DNA of 64,000 nucleotides. Origin: Paenibacillus sp. MSJ-34. Its GTDB lineage: Bacteria; Bacillota; Bacilli; Paenibacillales; Paenibacillaceae. A program made the position numbers and the translations under genes. The DNA is taken from contig NZ_JAHLPR010000006.1 in the NCBI RefSeq assembly GCF_018918005.1, positions 1 through 64,000 on the forward strand. The letters run 5' to 3'. Numbering within the stretch: the stretch's first letter is position 1; every line of letters begins with the position of its first letter. Of the stretch, positions 28,401 through 35,557 are shown piece by piece. The notes under the pieces were generated by a model. The model was not told where the DNA came from and made no database searches. It saw only the letters and a program-made list of their open reading frames with translations.

Positions 28401-28808
28401 GCCGCTTTGCTGGCAGGCGCCCTGCATCTTAATACTCCGGGAGACGTCCTGTTTACCGATGTCGGCTCCGATCAATGGTACGCCAAGCCGGTCTCTTATG
28501 CCGTCCAGGCGGGAATCGTCTCCGGCAAGAGCGAGAAGACGTTCGCACCGGACGACGCAATCACGCGGCAAGAGATGGCGGCGATGATCATTCGGGCATA
28601 CGAAGCGATGACGGGAACGAAAGCGGAGACGAAAGCTCCCGCTCCGTTTAAGGACAATGCCGAAGCCGCGCCATGGGCCGAAACCTACATTCGGACAGCG
28701 TACGGTTTAGGGTTGATTCAAGGACGGGGAGCGGATCTCTTCGCCCCGCGCGAGACGACGACCCGAGCGGAAGCGGCCCAAGTCGTTGCGGGCTTGCTGA
28801 ATCTTTAG
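22488..28808 (+). CDS. giant secreted SLH-anchored protein with lamin-tail and PHP domains
   Basis: Surface protein of 2106 residues. The signal peptide (about 1-38) ends in VEAAT. Then, in order: a lamin-tail domain (HVVLSQIYNAGGNVGAIYNTKFFELYNPTDHDVDLTGWSLQY, about 44-210), linker domains, an OB-fold like those of secreted nucleases (FFIQDDTGGVLIAG, about 370-570), a PHP phosphoesterase domain from about 768 (YRGSTHNHTGISHDAQGSLEEAV, FAFTDHSHDID, PTFGEDHHNG), a CARDB-like domain, a ThuA/GATase-like domain (ITVMIDAAHG...SHPSQNSRLTEDE), a second OB-fold (YIQDDTGGIMAF) and three C-terminal SLH repeats (about 1925-2106) for wall attachment. The metal-binding His/Asp residues of PHP are present, so a secreted phosphodiesterase or nuclease acting on extracellular DNA or phosphate esters is plausible. 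GGGAGG is eight bases before the ATG. Confidence 0.85.
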   Translation: MIRLMGKYGKTKWFGLVLAAIMLVTTAIPQALVPRVEAATADHVVLSQIYNAGGNVGAIYNTKFFELYNPTDHDVDLTGWSLQYAARTGNFKTGNNLQALSGIIKPRSYFLITGTVGDKGGQPLPISPDIASNINPSQSYGKLALARKTEPIGGKDDPAVVDFVAWADSSSNMPNEYWGSNPIIAPESSPDYDGYVGVEAFKKGTLLRKTNDGGDPRKGTGAGNGWFTRDASADFVIHIASDPLDPDKNIRIRNSQSASEPVLVSPAPDASGIRFAYDDSVAKDTVTRIVYGEPPYNAEVNIYVLDGAEYRQVASGATDEEGHFQIELPESGIYNTVYITYKVPDRAESRFVRIDRAGYDPSEDVIDIAEIRVNDRNGIPVNLDAAVMIRGVVTVDNHVFGDDRFFIQDDTGGVLIAGVSDDVYGQYIRQGNELLIAGKVGFADGMTLVVPRTIAKESEQPMPAPFHATISDLNDYAVAEPLEGRLTTVRGKVSGVTAAGANHIVTIVAEDGKSAVVKVFGGTHIDAVQQLKINKSYLFTGIVGQHKTFAPYDSGYEIYPRSPADLVGYLELQHEPVERGYTDLDLAFAAKAFNAESVTFYYRGIDGSSYSVIPMESSATDQYVALLPKSQIPGNVFEYYIEATAGAQIANAGTASDPIRVTLEEDREGPVFSEEMPADGSRTENKRPEISVKVFDPSGIDDASIEAKLNDARVSADYDPETGRINIRTEGDLTVGTYRVDMSVKDRKGNEGQFAWTFEIVKTFEGGNHYRGSTHNHTGISHDAQGSLEEAVTAARLHRYDWFAFTDHSHDIDVDDRNQDSVDHRGMPERTGNMDPETSEWHRLKRVADASTKDGEFVAFRSFEMTSTVWGHSNVFGTENFIDRVQDGGIYQNLNNYYKWAKTHDYDLVAQFNHPNWGGSTPPFNGFIPYDQDIDKVFTMFEVGNGSGQYTYSNIEELYYKTLDKGWHIAPTFGEDHHNGVWGQTMRRTIIVAEDLTREALLDSMRNMRVYMSESPHFTLDVQANGYYMGSVVDSRQLHFSIKGGDSGEPYTYVPEGFQPDERIKTVELITNGGKVYDAITPGRNSGNFAEDGKSFTWSPEVKVDGGQQWFLVKVTQMDGSRTYSAPIWTREVDVDVKLQNIEVIGGSIIAGNPVNLQAVVSNLGKRDAGNLTVKMYYDAVDEAHWIGEASIESLPAKNVANVTIAWDNPQGGDRKLIAVIANPPTGNAAENNLFELPVHVKEPLGITVMIDAAHGNENSSSDPGKYKDELKRMTKILRDEGYTVVENKNPLTESLLRDVGVLMISHPSQNSRLTEDEIAAVAAFVRSGGSLLVTAKSNNSGDPTLNNILLEKIGSEIQVNHDGVFDDSDEGNFWSNPAASPWAVRLHPEPADHYMTDFVRKIDYYSGASLMKIGKQPLTEDDSVTILARGNVTTYQNNIKSEGMAYDTSGEEKGAVIPLIASQQIGEGRVLVSGMNVFNDRQVGNKNQNDRFTRNAFNWLAKRGTVVLPIAEARKLPEGTDIVVQGKATSAAGVFFDAFYIQDDTGGIMAFNEVPKDAVQLGDTVRIYGHVKIFENNLEIMFDNFENNVLKLNKTPGEPLQPRTIKTGEARDEDKQGLLVKLKGVVKEIKRIPDRTFIIDDGSGEALIFIDGYIAEQSGEPPALQVGDTLEAVGLAGKFQGGYWIRVRDTRELIKTDSGPTDPGNKPGDSSGGGNPVWGVPVGDSGKGNVTQPKPDPGQNRDVSRSITADDINNNRANGGQVTISVEDRITEITMPVETSELLAGHPLAIRSNKWAIVLPAGTLKALSELIAEEDRDGVVIKLFVTPMEDWKKKFDSHPTGVTLTGSMYDLQLFAVKKNGDKVALPRLDQPVTLGLKADRSLNPRLVGLYRADERGRLDYIGGKLENGYIAADISGLGQYGALEYKKTFADVPPSHWALETIQQLAAKRIVQGVSETAFEPNRAVTRAEFAALLAGALHLNTPGDVLFTDVGSDQWYAKPVSYAVQAGIVSGKSEKTFAPDDAITRQEMAAMIIRAYEAMTGTKAETKAPAPFKDNAEAAPWAETYIRTAYGLGLIQGRGADLFAPRETTTRAEAAQVVAGLLNL

Positions 28809-28833
28809 ACCGCCGGTTGATATTTTAATGGAA

Positions 28834-28866
28834 GGACGCCCTGTTTTGCATCAGGGCGTCCATTTT
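28834..28866 (+). terminator. terminator of the giant SLH gene
   Basis: GGACGCCCTG (28834-28843) and CAGGGCGTCC (28852-28861) form a perfect stem followed by ATTTTAAA. Confidence 0.85.
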
Positions 28867-29031
28867 AAATTGCAAATATTTCATATAATAGCATATTAAT
28901 CATTTACATTTATGGGAAAATCAAATATAATGAGCGTATATTACATATGTTCATACTAAGATGATCATTATTTCAGATGCACTTGCTTGCGATAGGAGGT
29001 GTCAGGAGGGCGGTATATTCCATAATTTATT

Positions 29032-29047
29032 TTGTAAGCGTTTTATA
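29032..29047 (+). promoter_or_regulatory. cre-like site upstream of the nucleoside importer
   Basis: TTGTAAGCGTTTTATA matches WTGNNARCGNWWWCAW at 14 of 16 positions. It lies about 60 bp before the binding-protein start. Carbon catabolite control of a deoxynucleoside operon would be expected in this phylum. Confidence 0.45.
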
Positions 29048-29107
29048 TGGTGTCTATTCTATATTATGTTGTGAACGATCAAACCATTTAAGGGGGTTTC
29101 ATGCAAG

Positions 29108-30175
29108 ATGAATTTACAAAGGAAAAGTTGGATTTTATTATTCGTATTCGTCATGGTATTTACGCTGGCGTTGGCCGGTTGCGGAGGGAAGAACAATCCA
29201 ACCGCCGAACAGCCTCCGGCGGAAAACAATAACTCCGGCGCCGGGGAAAAGCCGGCCGAAGAACCGAAGAAAACGATTACCGTCGGCATGGTAACGGATG
29301 TCGGAGGGGTGAACGACAATTCCTTCAACCAGAGCGCTTGGGAAGGGCTGCAAACCTTCGAAGCGGCCACGGGCTCGAAGGTGAGCTATTTGCAAAGCCA
29401 GGGCGATGCGGACTATGTTCCCAACCTCAATCAATTCGTCAAGAACGGAACGGATTTGACATGGGGAATCGGATTTATGATGTCCGACGCCATCAAGCAA
29501 GTGGCGGATCAGAATCCGGATTCGAAGCTGGCCATTATCGACGGGGAAGTCGAGGCGCCGAATGTAGCCTCGATTACATTTAAAGAGCAGGAAGGATCTT
29601 TTCTCGTCGGAGTCGTTGCGGCGCTGATGACCAAATCCAATAAAATAGGCTTTGTCGGCGGAGCGGAGATTCCGGTTATCAAACGTTTCGAGTTAGGTTT
29701 CGTCGCGGGGGTGAATGCGGCGAATCCGGACTTGAAAGTGATCGTCAACTACACGGGCGCTTTCGACGCTCCGGACCAGGGCAAGGCGGCAGCGGCCACG
29801 ATCTATAACGACGGGGCGGATATTATATTCCACGCGGCCGGTTCGACAGGCGACGGAGTATTTAACGAAGGAATCGAACGGAAGAAGAAAAACAGCGATA
29901 TTTGGGTCATCGGCGTCGATAAAGATCAGGCGTTGACGTTCGGCCATGAAATCACATTGACTTCCATGGTGAAACGAGTGGACAAGGCCGTCATTCAAAT
30001 ATCGACGGATCTGGCGAACGGCAATTTTAAAAGCGGCAAGCAAAATTTGGGACTGAGCGACAACGCGGTGGGCTTGCCGGATAATAATCCGAACGTTCCG
30101 GACGATGTTTTGCAAAAAGTGAAGGAATTTGCCGACAAAATCGTGAAAGGCGAAATCGAGGTTCCTACGGCATAA
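29108..30175 (+). CDS. bmpA: BMP-family nucleoside-binding lipoprotein
   Basis: Substrate-binding lipoprotein of 355 residues (Bmp/Med family) for an ABC nucleoside importer. The signal peptide ends in the lipobox LALAGCGG (Cys about 25), followed by a Pro/Glu/Asn-rich tether and the domain ITVGMVTDVGGVNDNSFNQSAWEGLQTF. Other signatures are NVASITFKEQEGSFLVGVVAAL, KIGFVGGAEIPVIKRFELGFVAGV and IIFHAAGSTGDGVF. It is followed by an ATPase and two permeases in NupOPQ order. The neighbouring deoxyribose compartment argues for purine and pyrimidine deoxynucleosides as cargo. Confidence 0.93.
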   Translation: MNLQRKSWILLFVFVMVFTLALAGCGGKNNPTAEQPPAENNNSGAGEKPAEEPKKTITVGMVTDVGGVNDNSFNQSAWEGLQTFEAATGSKVSYLQSQGDADYVPNLNQFVKNGTDLTWGIGFMMSDAIKQVADQNPDSKLAIIDGEVEAPNVASITFKEQEGSFLVGVVAALMTKSNKIGFVGGAEIPVIKRFELGFVAGVNAANPDLKVIVNYTGAFDAPDQGKAAAATIYNDGADIIFHAAGSTGDGVFNEGIERKKKNSDIWVIGVDKDQALTFGHEITLTSMVKRVDKAVIQISTDLANGNFKSGKQNLGLSDNAVGLPDNNPNVPDDVLQKVKEFADKIVKGEIEVPTA

Positions 30176-30188
30176 CGGGCGATTCATT

Positions 30189-30222
30189 AACAAGGCTAGT
30201 CGTACAACGAACTAGCCTTGTT
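30189..30222 (+). promoter_or_regulatory. attenuator-like hairpin after bmpA
   Basis: AACAAGGCTAGT (30189-30200) pairs perfectly with ACTAGCCTTGTT (30211-30222). No T-run follows directly. It probably causes partial termination or protects the upstream mRNA end, giving more binding protein than transporter. Confidence 0.6.
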
Positions 30223-30251
30223 ACGATAAAAACGATGTAGGTGGTGCTTCT

Positions 30252-31814
30252 ATGCAGGAAGAGCAAACTGTTGTGGAGATGCGAGGAATTACGAAACGGT
30301 TTCCCGGCATTGTTGCGAACGATTCGATCAGCTTCAAGGTGAAGAAAGGGGAGATTCACGCTTTGCTCGGAGAGAACGGCGCCGGCAAATCCACCCTGAT
30401 GAACATCCTGTTCGGATTATATCAACCGGATGAGGGCGAAATTTTGATTCGCGGGGAGAAGACGGACATCTCCGATCCGAAGAAGGCGATCTCTCTGGGG
30501 ATTGGTATGATCCATCAGCATTTTATGCTGGTTGAGCCCTACACGGTCGTGCAAAACATTATTCTCGGCGCGGAGCCGCGAAAAGGGTTTACGATCCACT
30601 ACAGTTACGCCGTCAAGAAAGTGAAGGAACTATCGGCCAAATACGGCCTGCAAGTGGAACCGAATCAATTGATCAAAAATATATCGGTAGGCATGCAGCA
30701 GCGGGTTGAAATTTTGAAAACGTTATACCGCGGCGCGGACATTTTAATTTTCGACGAACCTACGGCCGTCCTGACTCCGCAGGAAATCCAGGAGCTTATG
30801 GGCATCATGCGCAGTCTCATCGAGGAGGGCAAGACCATCATTCTCATTACGCATAAGCTGAAAGAAATTATGGCGGTGTGCGATCAAGTAACGATCATTA
30901 GACGTGGCAAAGTAATCGACAGCATTCCCGTCAAAGATACGACCGTGGACGAACTGGCGGCGAAGATGGTGGGACGGCAAGTTAATTTTACAGTGGAGAA
31001 GGAAGAGGCGAATCCGCAGAACGCGATTTTGAGCGTTTCGAATGTTACCGCAATAGATCAAAGGGGAATTCCCGTCTTGCGGGATTTATCGTTCGAATTG
31101 CGCAAAGGCGAAATTTTGGGCATTGCGGGTGTCGAAGGAAACGGACAAAGAGAACTGATCGAGGCGTTGACCGGGTTAAGGAAAGTAAAATCCGGAGAAA
31201 TTTTGCTCGGCGGCAAATCGATTAAAAACGCCAGGCCCCGGCAAATATCGGAAGCCAAAATCGGCTACATCCCCGAGGACCGCCAAAAAAGGGGACTGGT
31301 CCTCGATTTTACGGTTAGCGAAAATATGGTGCTTAAAAACTACTATTACCCCCAATTCAATCGCGGTTTATTGCTCGACTACAACAAAATAAACCGTCAT
31401 TCCATCGCTCTAATTGAGGAATACGACGTTCGAACGCCTAACGAAACGACGGAGGCGAGGGCGCTTTCCGGGGGGAATCAGCAAAAGGTAATCATTGCCC
31501 GGGAAGTCGCTAGCGATCCCGATCTTCTTATCGCAACGCAACCGACCCGCGGGCTTGACGTCGGGGCCATCGAATTTATTCATAAAAAATTGGTGGAGCA
31601 ACGCGACAACGGCAAGGCCGTTCTACTATATTCGTTAGAGCTCGATGAAATCATGAGTTTATCCGATCGGATCGCGGTAATGTACGAGGGGAAAATTGTC
31701 GGAATCGTAGATCCGAAGACGACCAGCGAGCAAGAAATCGGCTTAATGATGTCCGGCAGTAACGAGGGCAGGGAGAGAGAATCGCATGAGCAAACTGACA
31801 AAGTGGTTGTTTAA
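30252..31814 (+). CDS. nupO: nucleoside ABC importer ATPase (NupO type)
   Basis: Duplicated ATPase of 520 residues energising the importer. The first nucleotide-binding domain has Walker A GENGAGKST, Walker B ILIFDEPTAVLTPQE and a signature region ISVGMQQRVEI. The second has the degenerate Walker A GVEGNGQRE, the signature ALSGGNQQKVIIAREV and LLIATQPTRGLDVG. This arrangement is characteristic of the simple-sugar/nucleoside (CUT2-like) group. It overlaps the following permease gene by 29 bases. Confidence 0.94.
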   Translation: MQEEQTVVEMRGITKRFPGIVANDSISFKVKKGEIHALLGENGAGKSTLMNILFGLYQPDEGEILIRGEKTDISDPKKAISLGIGMIHQHFMLVEPYTVVQNIILGAEPRKGFTIHYSYAVKKVKELSAKYGLQVEPNQLIKNISVGMQQRVEILKTLYRGADILIFDEPTAVLTPQEIQELMGIMRSLIEEGKTIILITHKLKEIMAVCDQVTIIRRGKVIDSIPVKDTTVDELAAKMVGRQVNFTVEKEEANPQNAILSVSNVTAIDQRGIPVLRDLSFELRKGEILGIAGVEGNGQRELIEALTGLRKVKSGEILLGGKSIKNARPRQISEAKIGYIPEDRQKRGLVLDFTVSENMVLKNYYYPQFNRGLLLDYNKINRHSIALIEEYDVRTPNETTEARALSGGNQQKVIIAREVASDPDLLIATQPTRGLDVGAIEFIHKKLVEQRDNGKAVLLYSLELDEIMSLSDRIAVMYEGKIVGIVDPKTTSEQEIGLMMSGSNEGRERESHEQTDKVVV

Positions 31815-32856
31815 AGAATCGTCCGTCGTCTCGCTTGTCTCGATTGTGATCGGCTTGGCGTTTGGGGCTGTTATTATGCTAATAGGCAATTATAATCCGA
31901 TATTGGCCTATACTTCCTTGTTTAATAAAGCTTTCGGCGATTGGTACAGCCTCGGGGAAACGATTCGCCAGATCACTCCGCTGATCTTTACGGGCTTGTC
32001 GGTTGCCTTCGCGTTTCGCACCGGGCTTTTCAATATCGGGGCCGAAGGGCAATTTATTATGGGATCGCTCGCCGCCGCATTTATCGGCATCCAATTTCAA
32101 CTGCCGTGGTATGTGCATATCCCGTTCGCAATGATCGTAGGAGGGCTCGTCGGCGGCTTATGGGGGGCGATTGCGGGGTATTTAAAAGCGGCGCGCGGCG
32201 TCCACGAAGTCATTACGACGATAATGCTGAATTGGATCGCATTGCATGTGGCGAATTACGTCGTCAGGGCATATCTATTGGAGCCTAACCAGATGAGATC
32301 CAAATTTATGCACGAGAGCGCTTGGCTTAACAACGCCGGCCTGGCGCAAATGTTTGGCAATTCCCGCATTCATTTCGGAATCGTCGTCGCTTTGCTGTTG
32401 GCATTGATTTTTTACATGATCTTATGGAAAACGAAGCAGGGATACGAACTCCGCGCGGTAGGCTTTAATCCGCATGCGGCCGAATATGCGGGGATTAACG
32501 TAAACGTCAGCATGGTCAAAGCGATGCTGATCAGCGGAATTTTCGCGGGAATCGGCGGCGCCAGCGAAGCGATGGGCGTCTTTCATTATCAATCGATCAG
32601 TTCGGCGTTCCCGGGATACGGTCTGATGGGGATCGCGGTTGCCCTTATCGGTCGAAACACGCCGCTTGGCGTCATTTTAAGCGCCGTCTTGCTCGGCATT
32701 CTGACCTATGGAGCGGCCGGAATCAAGTTCGGCGCGGGAGTGCCCGAAGAACTGGTCGATATCATTATCGCCTTGATCATTTTCTTCGTTGCGGCGAGCG
32801 CAAGCGTGAACTGGCTCCTCAAGCTCTTTGCAAACCGGAAGAAGGAGGCGTCTTAA
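31786..32856 (+). CDS. nupP: nucleoside ABC permease (NupP type)
   Basis: Inner-membrane permease of 356 residues of the BPD_transp_2 family. Signatures include ITPLIFTGLSVAFAFRTGLFNIGAEGQFIMGSLAAAF, VHEVITTIMLNWIALHVANYVV and ELRAVGFNPHAAEYAGINV. It starts inside the end of the ATPase gene (29-base overlap) with GGGAGAGAG before the ATG, which implies translational coupling. It partners the next permease. Confidence 0.94.
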   Translation: MSKLTKWLFKESSVVSLVSIVIGLAFGAVIMLIGNYNPILAYTSLFNKAFGDWYSLGETIRQITPLIFTGLSVAFAFRTGLFNIGAEGQFIMGSLAAAFIGIQFQLPWYVHIPFAMIVGGLVGGLWGAIAGYLKAARGVHEVITTIMLNWIALHVANYVVRAYLLEPNQMRSKFMHESAWLNNAGLAQMFGNSRIHFGIVVALLLALIFYMILWKTKQGYELRAVGFNPHAAEYAGINVNVSMVKAMLISGIFAGIGGASEAMGVFHYQSISSAFPGYGLMGIAVALIGRNTPLGVILSAVLLGILTYGAAGIKFGAGVPEELVDIIIALIIFFVAASASVNWLLKLFANRKKEAS

Positions 32857-32857
32857 T

Positions 32858-33823
32858 ATGCAATTCCTGCAAATGGCAAGCGATTTGACCAATACGACGA
32901 TCGTATTCGCTACCGCGCTTATTTTCGCTATGCTGGGCGGCTTGTTCTCCGAACGGTCCGGCGTGGTGAACATCGCCTTGGAAGGTCTGATGACTGTGGG
33001 CGCGTTCACGGCGGCGATCGTAACGTATTTTGCGGAAACACAATTGGGAACCGGGCCGTTATCTCCGTGGATCGGCTTTCTCTCGGCCATGATCGTAGGG
33101 TTCGTGTTTGCGATTCCTCATGCCGTCGCTTCGATCACCTTCAGGGCCAATCAAGTCGTCAGCGGCGTGGCGCTCAACTTCCTTGCGACAGGACTGACGC
33201 TTTACCTATGCAAAATTTTGCTGAACGGTTCCGCGCAAACCCCGACCTTGAAAAATGCGTTTGCGAAATGGCATATACCGTTTCTATCCGATATCCCGTT
33301 CATCGGCAACGCGCTGTTCAGCGGTTATCCGACAAGCTATATCGTGTTTATTCTGGTCGCTTTATCCGCTTTCATTCTTTATAAGACGCCGTTCGGTTTG
33401 CGTTTGCGCGCGGTGGGCGAGCACCCGATGGCGGCGGATTCCGTCGCGGTCAACGTCTTCCGCATGAGATATATCGCCGTCATGATCAGCGGCGCTTTGG
33501 CCGCCATGGGCGGAGCGACGATCGCGCTCACGACGACGAGCAACTTTTCGCATAACACGATATCGGGCCAAGGTTTTATCGCTTTGGCCGCGTTAATATT
33601 CGGCAAGTGGAGGCCGGTTGCCGGAATGTTCGCGGCATTGTTCTTCGGAGTCGCCTCCGCCTTGAAATCCGTGTTTCAAATTTACGGCGTTACGAACTAT
33701 ATCCCGGTCGATTTCATCTATATTTTCCCGTACGCGATCACGATTCTCGTCTTGGCCGGTTTCGTCGGACGAGCTATTGCGCCGGCCGCCAACGGAATTC
33801 CTTACGAAAAGGGAAACAGGTAA
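32858..33823 (+). CDS. nupQ: nucleoside ABC permease (NupQ type)
   Basis: Second membrane subunit of 321 residues: ALIFAMLGGLFSERSGVVNIALEGLMTVGAF, NQVVSGVALNFLATGLTLYLCK, RLRAVGEHPMAADSVAVNV, then MGGATIALTTTSNFSHNTISGQGFIALAALIFGKWRP. The ATG at 32858 comes right after the stop of nupP and follows GAAGGAGG. It completes the bmpA-nupOPQ importer. Confidence 0.94.
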   Translation: MQFLQMASDLTNTTIVFATALIFAMLGGLFSERSGVVNIALEGLMTVGAFTAAIVTYFAETQLGTGPLSPWIGFLSAMIVGFVFAIPHAVASITFRANQVVSGVALNFLATGLTLYLCKILLNGSAQTPTLKNAFAKWHIPFLSDIPFIGNALFSGYPTSYIVFILVALSAFILYKTPFGLRLRAVGEHPMAADSVAVNVFRMRYIAVMISGALAAMGGATIALTTTSNFSHNTISGQGFIALAALIFGKWRPVAGMFAALFFGVASALKSVFQIYGVTNYIPVDFIYIFPYAITILVLAGFVGRAIAPAANGIPYEKGNR

Positions 33824-33827
33824 TGCA

Positions 33828-33897
33828 TTGTTTTTTTTCGAATTGGTGCGTATAATAAAGTTGAAATAATGTTAATTTGATATGAACATTATTTCAA
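33828..33897 (+). promoter_or_regulatory. promoter and DeoR operator of the microcompartment operon
   Basis: The -35 is TTGTTT (33828-33833) and the -10 is TATAAT (33851-33856), 17 bases apart. Just downstream is a perfect 13-bp inverted repeat, TTGAAATAATGTT (33861-33873) and AACATTATTTCAA (33885-33897), with an 11-base spacer. Its place over the transcription start suggests a roadblock repressor site, most likely for the DeoR encoded next. Confidence 0.8.
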
Positions 33898-33921
33898 ACC
33901 TTTGAAGAAAGCAGGATTGCC

Positions 33922-34866
33922 ATGGGCGGAGAAAAACTTGAAAAAATCATTGAAGCGGCCCGCATGTATTATCAGCTCGATTACAGCCAACAAGATATTG
34001 CCAGGAAGCTCGGCGTATCTCGCCCGACGGTATCGCGTTTTCTACAGCAGGCGAAGACGGAAGGAATCGTTCAGATTAAAATTATGGACCCTACCGAAAA
34101 CAGCGGCATGATCGCGCAGCAGCTCGAAGAGAAATACGGGCTGCAGAAGGTCATCGTCGCTCCGATTCCGCTGTATGAAGATCGAGTGGCCAAAAAATAT
34201 TTAGGCGAGGCCGCGGCGGAATATTTGCACCAAATTGTGAAGGACGGAGATACGATCGCGGTTACCTGGGGCACTACGCTGTACGAAATAGCGAAACGCC
34301 TGCAAAACAAACATGTCAAGGATGTCAACATCGTACAGTTGAACGGCGGCATCAGCTATTCGGAAACGAACACCCACGCCTCGGAAATCGTATACCTTTT
34401 CGGCAAAGCGTATCATACGAATCCTCATCTGCTTCCTTTGCCGGCCATCGTCGACCACACGGTCGTCAAGCAGGCTATCGAGGCGGACCGCCATATCCGC
34501 AAAGTGCTGGACATGGGGAAGAATGCGAATATCGCCGTGTTCACGATTGGGGTGCCGACGGAAGATTCGGTTCTCGTTCGCACCAATTATTTTTCGAAAG
34601 AGGAACTTGAAATGATTCAGGAACGTTGTGTCGGCGATATTTGTTCCAGATTTATCGATATCAAAGGCGATATCTGCAACGAGGAGCTCGATGGGCGTAC
34701 GATCGGAATCGACCTGGCGGAATTGAGGAGCAAGGAAAAGTCGATTCTTGTAGCCGGCGGGGCGAAGAAAGTCGACGCCATCTTCGGCGCCTTGCAAGGG
34801 AAGTACACGAATGTTCTGATTACCGATCAGTTCACGGCGACATCTTTGCTGGATTATCAAGCCTAG
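33922..34866 (+). CDS. deoR: DeoR regulator (SorC family)
   Basis: Transcription regulator of 314 residues like B. subtilis DeoR, which releases the deo operon when deoxyribose-5-phosphate binds. The N-terminal helix-turn-helix is YYQLDYSQQDIARKLGVSRPTVSRFLQQAK. The sugar-phosphate-binding domain has TIAVTWGTTLYEIAKRL, VQLNGGISYSETNTHASEI and GRTIGIDLAELRSKEKSILVAGGAKKVDAI. It heads the shell/enzyme operon and follows its own palindromic operator. The sensed ligand is inferred from the family and from DeoC in the operon. Confidence 0.92.
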   Translation: MGGEKLEKIIEAARMYYQLDYSQQDIARKLGVSRPTVSRFLQQAKTEGIVQIKIMDPTENSGMIAQQLEEKYGLQKVIVAPIPLYEDRVAKKYLGEAAAEYLHQIVKDGDTIAVTWGTTLYEIAKRLQNKHVKDVNIVQLNGGISYSETNTHASEIVYLFGKAYHTNPHLLPLPAIVDHTVVKQAIEADRHIRKVLDMGKNANIAVFTIGVPTEDSVLVRTNYFSKEELEMIQERCVGDICSRFIDIKGDICNEELDGRTIGIDLAELRSKEKSILVAGGAKKVDAIFGALQGKYTNVLITDQFTATSLLDYQA

Positions 34867-34879
34867 ACGGAGGGCTGCC

Positions 34880-35545
34880 ATGGATCGAGGACTGTTGGTT
34901 CGCAGCATTAGCGAAGCCGTTAAAGAAGCTTTGGAAAGCGGTTTCTTAAGCGAGCGTACGCGCGGGGAGATGCCTGTCAAAGAAATTCCGATAGGCGTTT
35001 CCAACCGGCATGTGCATTTATCTCCCAGGGCCGTCGAGCGGTTATTCGGGCCCGGCAACGCCTTGAACCCGCTGCGGGAATTGTCTCAGCCGGGACAGTT
35101 CGCTTGCCGTGAAACCGTCTCCCTGATCGGGCCGAAGGGACGCATCGATCGCGTGCGCGTCTTGGGTCCTGCCAGGGGAGAAACGCAAGTGGAAATTTCA
35201 TTATACGACGGATATACGTTAGGGGTGGTTCCGCCGGTTCGCGATTCGGGGGATATCGAAGGAACGCCGGGAATCGTCATGGAAGGCCCCAGGGGCAGAC
35301 TTCGCATAGACAAGGGAGTTATATGCGCTGCGCGGCATATCCATATGCATCCCGCAGACGCGGCGGCCTTCGGCGTTCATAACGGGCAGCGCGTCAAGGT
35401 GAGCGTCGACGGACCCCGCGGCCTGATTTTGGATCATGTTCTGATACGCGTCTCCGCCAATTACCGGCTGGAGATGCATATCGATCTCGACGAGGCGAAT
35501 GCGGGGCAGATCGCTACCGGACGGAAAGGCATATTACTCGGTTAA
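34880..35545 (+). CDS. pduL: phosphotransacylase PduL
   Basis: Microcompartment phosphotransacylase of 221 residues converting acetyl-CoA and phosphate to acetyl-phosphate and CoA inside the shell. The N-terminal amphipathic helix LLVRSISEAVKEALESGF (about 5-22) looks like an encapsulation peptide. Two beta-barrel halves follow. Zinc-ligand histidines are in VSNRHVHLSPRAVERLFG and AARHIHMHPADAAAFGV. The ATG is 13 bases after the deoR stop. It recycles CoA for the aldehyde dehydrogenase encoded three genes on. Confidence 0.93.
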   Translation: MDRGLLVRSISEAVKEALESGFLSERTRGEMPVKEIPIGVSNRHVHLSPRAVERLFGPGNALNPLRELSQPGQFACRETVSLIGPKGRIDRVRVLGPARGETQVEISLYDGYTLGVVPPVRDSGDIEGTPGIVMEGPRGRLRIDKGVICAARHIHMHPADAAAFGVHNGQRVKVSVDGPRGLILDHVLIRVSANYRLEMHIDLDEANAGQIATGRKGILLG

Positions 35546-35557
35546 GGAGGGCGACCT

